The notes under the pieces: model-generated
What the model saw: only the letters and a program-made list of their open reading frames with translations
Databases searched by the model: none
What the model was told of the DNA's origin: nothing
In this document: positions 6,972 to 8,580 of the stretch, piece by piece
Layout: each line of letters opens with the position of its first letter
Position numbering within the stretch: the stretch's first letter is position 1
Position numbers and translations under genes: made by a program
Origin: Fibrobacterota bacterium
GTDB lineage: Bacteria; Fibrobacterota; Chitinivibrionia; Chitinivibrionales; JANQEN01
DNA: 8,580 nt
Reading direction: 5' to 3'
NCBI GenBank assembly: GCA_030619215.1
Contig: JAUXBV010000107.1
Location: 1-8,580, forward strand

Positions 6972-7985
6972 CTACAGCTTTTTTTCAATCTCTTTCTTTT
7001 TTATAGTAATAAAATTCAAATGCTTCTGCACATACTCAATTTTCTTTGCAGATACGGGTACCTTCAAACTCAGCGCCTCATTTATAATCCGTAAGCACTC
7101 CTCATTTTTTCCCATTGCGTCCAGGCTGGCTACAATAATCTGATAGGCGTCTACCAGGTCCGACCAGTTAACGGGATTGCGAGCGTATGATAATTGTATA
7201 AGCCTTCTGCCATGAATTATAGCGTCTTCATAGTTATCAAGTAATAATGCTAAGCGAGCCCTTATACGTAAGTATATGGTATTATCAGGATATTTTGCAA
7301 GCACAGGAGAAACCAAAGCATCGGCTTTTGAGTATTCTTCCTTCTCAATATATATCCATGATAATGAGTTTCTTGCCATATAGCTTAACGGCGATGTGCT
7401 GTGTACTACCTTTTTTATTTTCCGTATGCCTTTTCTGGCCCTGCCTTTCATAAAAGGAATCCATTTTAAATTTACCCCTACATAATAGTCATACAATCCT
7501 ATCCCATAAAAAGCTTCATACAGGGTAGTATCCAAATCCCTGGCTTCTTTGATAAGTTTTACCGAAGTTCGGGCATTCTTCACAGCCGGAATCCACTCTC
7601 CCAGCTTTGCAAGAATCAGGCTCCTCATACCGTAAATGGTGCCGGTATAAAAAAGATATTTAACCTGGTCGTCTACATCCGCAGGATGAATAAATTTTTC
7701 AAAGAACGTCAATGTGCTATCCAAAGTTCTTACAAACTTTTCTCCATCCAGTACATACGATTCATAATCCATGATTTCTATTTGAATAGCATTCAAACGC
7801 ATGAATAGCGCATCAATGTTGTCCGGATCAGACTCCAGAACATTCTCCACCCTCTCATAGGCTTTGGCATACTGCTGATTCAATAAATTGCTTACTACAA
7901 TATCCATACATGTATCAAAGGCCAAATCAGAAAATGCATTCTGTATCCAAAGTATAAAGATAATAGGAATAATTTTTTTTGTCAT
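6972..7985 (-). CDS. Exported TPR-repeat protein
   Basis: This 337-aa protein has a signal peptide (MTKKIIPIIFILWIQNAFS, likely cleavage before Asp20) and no further membrane segment, so it should be periplasmic or attached to the outer membrane through a partner. It is helical throughout, with TPR-like units at about 24-57 ('LLNQQYAKAYERVENVLESDPDN'-type spacing), 110-147, 203-236 ('EEYSKADALVSPVLAKYPDN' type) and 237-266. The centre has an uncommon conserved-looking block, EAFYGIGLYDYYVG (157-170), then WIPFMKGRARKGI (175-187). That pattern recurs in a TPR subfamily of FCB-type bacteria and loosely recalls Iml2/TTC39 proteins; this is from memory. The start at ATG 7985 has no clear Shine-Dalgarno site. 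It lies just upstream of the Wzi-like gene with a 12-bp gap, so a role as scaffold or assembly factor for that barrel or its polysaccharide is plausible but unproven. Confidence 0.85.
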   Translation of the reverse strand: MTKKIIPIIFILWIQNAFSDLAFDTCMDIVVSNLLNQQYAKAYERVENVLESDPDNIDALFMRLNAIQIEIMDYESYVLDGEKFVRTLDSTLTFFEKFIHPADVDDQVKYLFYTGTIYGMRSLILAKLGEWIPAVKNARTSVKLIKEARDLDTTLYEAFYGIGLYDYYVGVNLKWIPFMKGRARKGIRKIKKVVHSTSPLSYMARNSLSWIYIEKEEYSKADALVSPVLAKYPDNTIYLRIRARLALLLDNYEDAIIHGRRLIQLSYARNPVNWSDLVDAYQIIVASLDAMGKNEECLRIINEALSLKVPVSAKKIEYVQKHLNFITIKKKEIEKKL

Positions 7986-8003
7986 ATACCGATCTGCGAC
8001 TCG

Positions 8004-8024
8004 ATTAATGGTATTAATGGTATT
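8004..8024. repeat. Short tandem repeat, 9-bp unit
   Basis: ATTAATGGT occurs twice head-to-tail (8004-8012, 8013-8021), followed by ATT. It lies 18 bp upstream of the TPR gene's ATG, between that start and the MITE-like element. It may be slippage-prone or a chance repeat; no function can be assigned. Confidence 0.5.
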
Positions 8025-8035
8025 TGTTGATTATT

Positions 8036-8112
8036 GAGGTAATTGCAAAAGTCACCGAAATGGATTCCCGTGAAGACGGGAATCCAGCGACCTATACTTT
8101 TACAATTACCTC
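8036..8112. mobile_element. MITE-like element with nested inverted repeats
   Basis: The outer arms GAGGTAATTGCAAAAGT (8036-8052) and ACTTTTACAATTACCTC (8096-8112) are inverted copies with one mismatch in 17. Inside, TGGATTCCCGT (8061-8071), loop GAAG, ACGGGAATCCA (8076-8086) form a perfect 11-bp hairpin. The tetramer TATT stands directly outside both ends (8032-8035 and 8113-8116), as a target-site duplication would. The inner palindrome is of the 'ATTCCCG...CGGGAAT' kind common in dispersed bacterial repeats. There is no transposase, so if mobile it would depend on one elsewhere. The element lies in the predicted leader of the TPR gene; there is no T-run after the hairpin, so it is not an ordinary terminator. 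Confidence 0.72.
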
Positions 8113-8152
8113 TATTAACTAAGAATACATACCGCATAACACCGTACACTAT

Positions 8153-8181
8153 ATTAAAATACGATTTTTCACTGATGTAAA
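8153..8181 (-). promoter_or_regulatory. Sigma-70-type promoter candidate for the TPR/Wzi-like genes
   Basis: On the minus strand TTTACA (8181-8176) and TTTAAT (8158-8153) are separated by exactly 17 bp. Each box has one mismatch to TTGACA and TATAAT. Transcription would begin near 8146 and run about 160 nt before ATG 7985, through the whole MITE-like element. The region is AT-rich, so chance matches are a concern. Confidence 0.42.
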
Positions 8182-8238
8182 TTGGGATTATTAAAATAGG
8201 CAGGTAAATTTTAAAAAGAGTTTGAGGTGTAGCAGACT

Positions 8239-8394
8239 TCAATTAGTGCTGATAATGGTATGGAATCTCCTCAAAACAGGCTCGCCAAAGTCTAAAAATT
8301 CGGATAAATAGCGAAAATACCCATCAATAGTAAACCAGCCATCCCTGCCGTATTTCCCAGTGGCTTTTTCTATGTGAAACTCCTGTGCGGGCAT
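8239..8394 (-). CDS. Possible small ORF, 51 aa, or frameshifted tail of the upstream gene
   Basis: From ATG 8394 to TGA 8239-8241 the minus strand encodes 51 residues of mixed, protein-like composition, including 'GKYGRDGWFTIDGYFRYLSE' near the middle and no low-complexity runs. I do not recognise it. There is no Shine-Dalgarno site before the ATG. The same frame stays open upstream to a TTG at 8412, which overlaps the upstream gene's stop as TTGA and would give 57 aa. Alternatively, since the reading frame is the -1 frame of the upstream gene and begins just after its T-rich end, the two may be one gene split by a one-base change. Small size and lack of a known family keep confidence low. 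Confidence 0.38.
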   Translation of the reverse strand: MPAQEFHIEKATGKYGRDGWFTIDGYFRYLSEFLDFGEPVLRRFHTIISTN

Positions 8395-8408
8395 AAAGCT
8401 GTAGCCGG

Positions 8409-8580
8409 TCAAAGGATAAAAACGAAAAAGATGTAAAAGAAAAGAACGGTTAATATTATTCCAAGACCGATGATAAAGGGGTTTTTATACCATGTCTCAA
8501 CATTATATTCGAACGACTGGTTGAAGGGCTTGTTTTTATTTTTGATCGATTTTATAATTGCACCGCGCAGCTTCTCAGGC
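8409..8580 (-). CDS. C-terminal end of an unidentified membrane protein, cut by the right edge
   Basis: A minus-strand frame is open from the window edge to TGA at 8409-8411 and gives 56 residues. The first 33 are hydrophilic and basic (PEKLRGAIIKSIKNKNKPF...), and the last 23 or so form one hydrophobic segment (PFIIGLGIILTVLFFYIFFV) directly before the stop. A single C-terminal membrane anchor, or the last helix of a multi-pass protein, fits. The family cannot be told from this fragment. Confidence 0.6.
   Translation of the reverse strand, partial: PEKLRGAIIKSIKNKNKPFNQSFEYNVETWYKNPFIIGLGIILTVLFFYIFFVFIL

Noticed and set aside
6856..7143. A 95-aa plus-strand frame spanning the TPR/Wzi-like junction
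   Set aside because: It is antisense to two supported genes, and its hydrophobic Phe/Ile/Ser-rich stretch comes from reading their AT-rich signal and C-terminal regions backwards.
7982..8242. An 86-aa minus-strand reading frame from TTG 8242 to a TGA overlapping the TPR start
   Set aside because: About a third of it is translation of the MITE-like element (the 'WIPVFTG' type string is typical of such repeat-derived frames) and the end translates the ATTAATGGT tandem repeat. The TTGA and ATGA overlaps at its ends are suggestive but not enough to call a gene.

Overview
The window looks like chromosomal DNA from a diderm (Gram-negative) bacterium of low to moderate GC. Four of the gene products carry export signals: two probable lipoproteins and two large proteins that look like outer-membrane beta-barrels ending in Phe. 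The style (Wzi-like barrel, small unrecognised lipoproteins, TPR protein of a recurrent periplasmic type) suggests the wider FCB/Fibrobacterota-like groups. That placement is an inference. The only good phylogenetic marker here is rsmA, and I could not search with it.

Layout. On the + strand, 2..913 is the C-terminal part of a polysaccharide flippase (MOP/Wzx type) cut by the left edge. It converges on a long minus-strand gene train across a 224-bp AT-rich intergenic stretch, which holds a short imperfect palindrome of dispersed-repeat type. Read in the direction of transcription (right to left), the minus strand carries: the C-terminal end of an unidentified protein with a terminal membrane segment (8409..8580, cut by the right edge); a possible 51-57 aa small ORF; a 253-bp leader containing a promoter candidate and a 77-bp MITE-like element; an exported TPR protein (7985..6972); a Wzi-like capsule assembly outer-membrane protein (6959..5364); the 16S rRNA dimethyltransferase rsmA (5252..4443); an unrecognised 659-aa outer-membrane barrel (4446..2467) whose ATG overlaps the rsmA stop; and two small lipoproteins (2454..1906 and 1815..1138).

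How it may work together. Flippase and Wzi-like protein both point to surface polysaccharide: the first moves lipid-linked repeat units across the inner membrane, the second is of the family that anchors capsule at the outer surface. The TPR protein lies 12 bp upstream of the Wzi-like gene and is probably co-expressed and periplasmic. The second barrel and the lipoprotein directly behind it (12-bp gap) look like a second envelope module, translationally coupled to a housekeeping rRNA methyltransferase. No function can be given to that module from sequence alone.

I found no tRNA, rRNA, CRISPR array, transposase or defence system. The most notable non-coding structure is the MITE-like element at 8036..8112. 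It has 17-bp terminal inverted repeats (one mismatch), a flanking TATT duplication and an inner perfect 11-bp palindrome, and it sits in the predicted 5' leader of the TPR/Wzi-like transcript.
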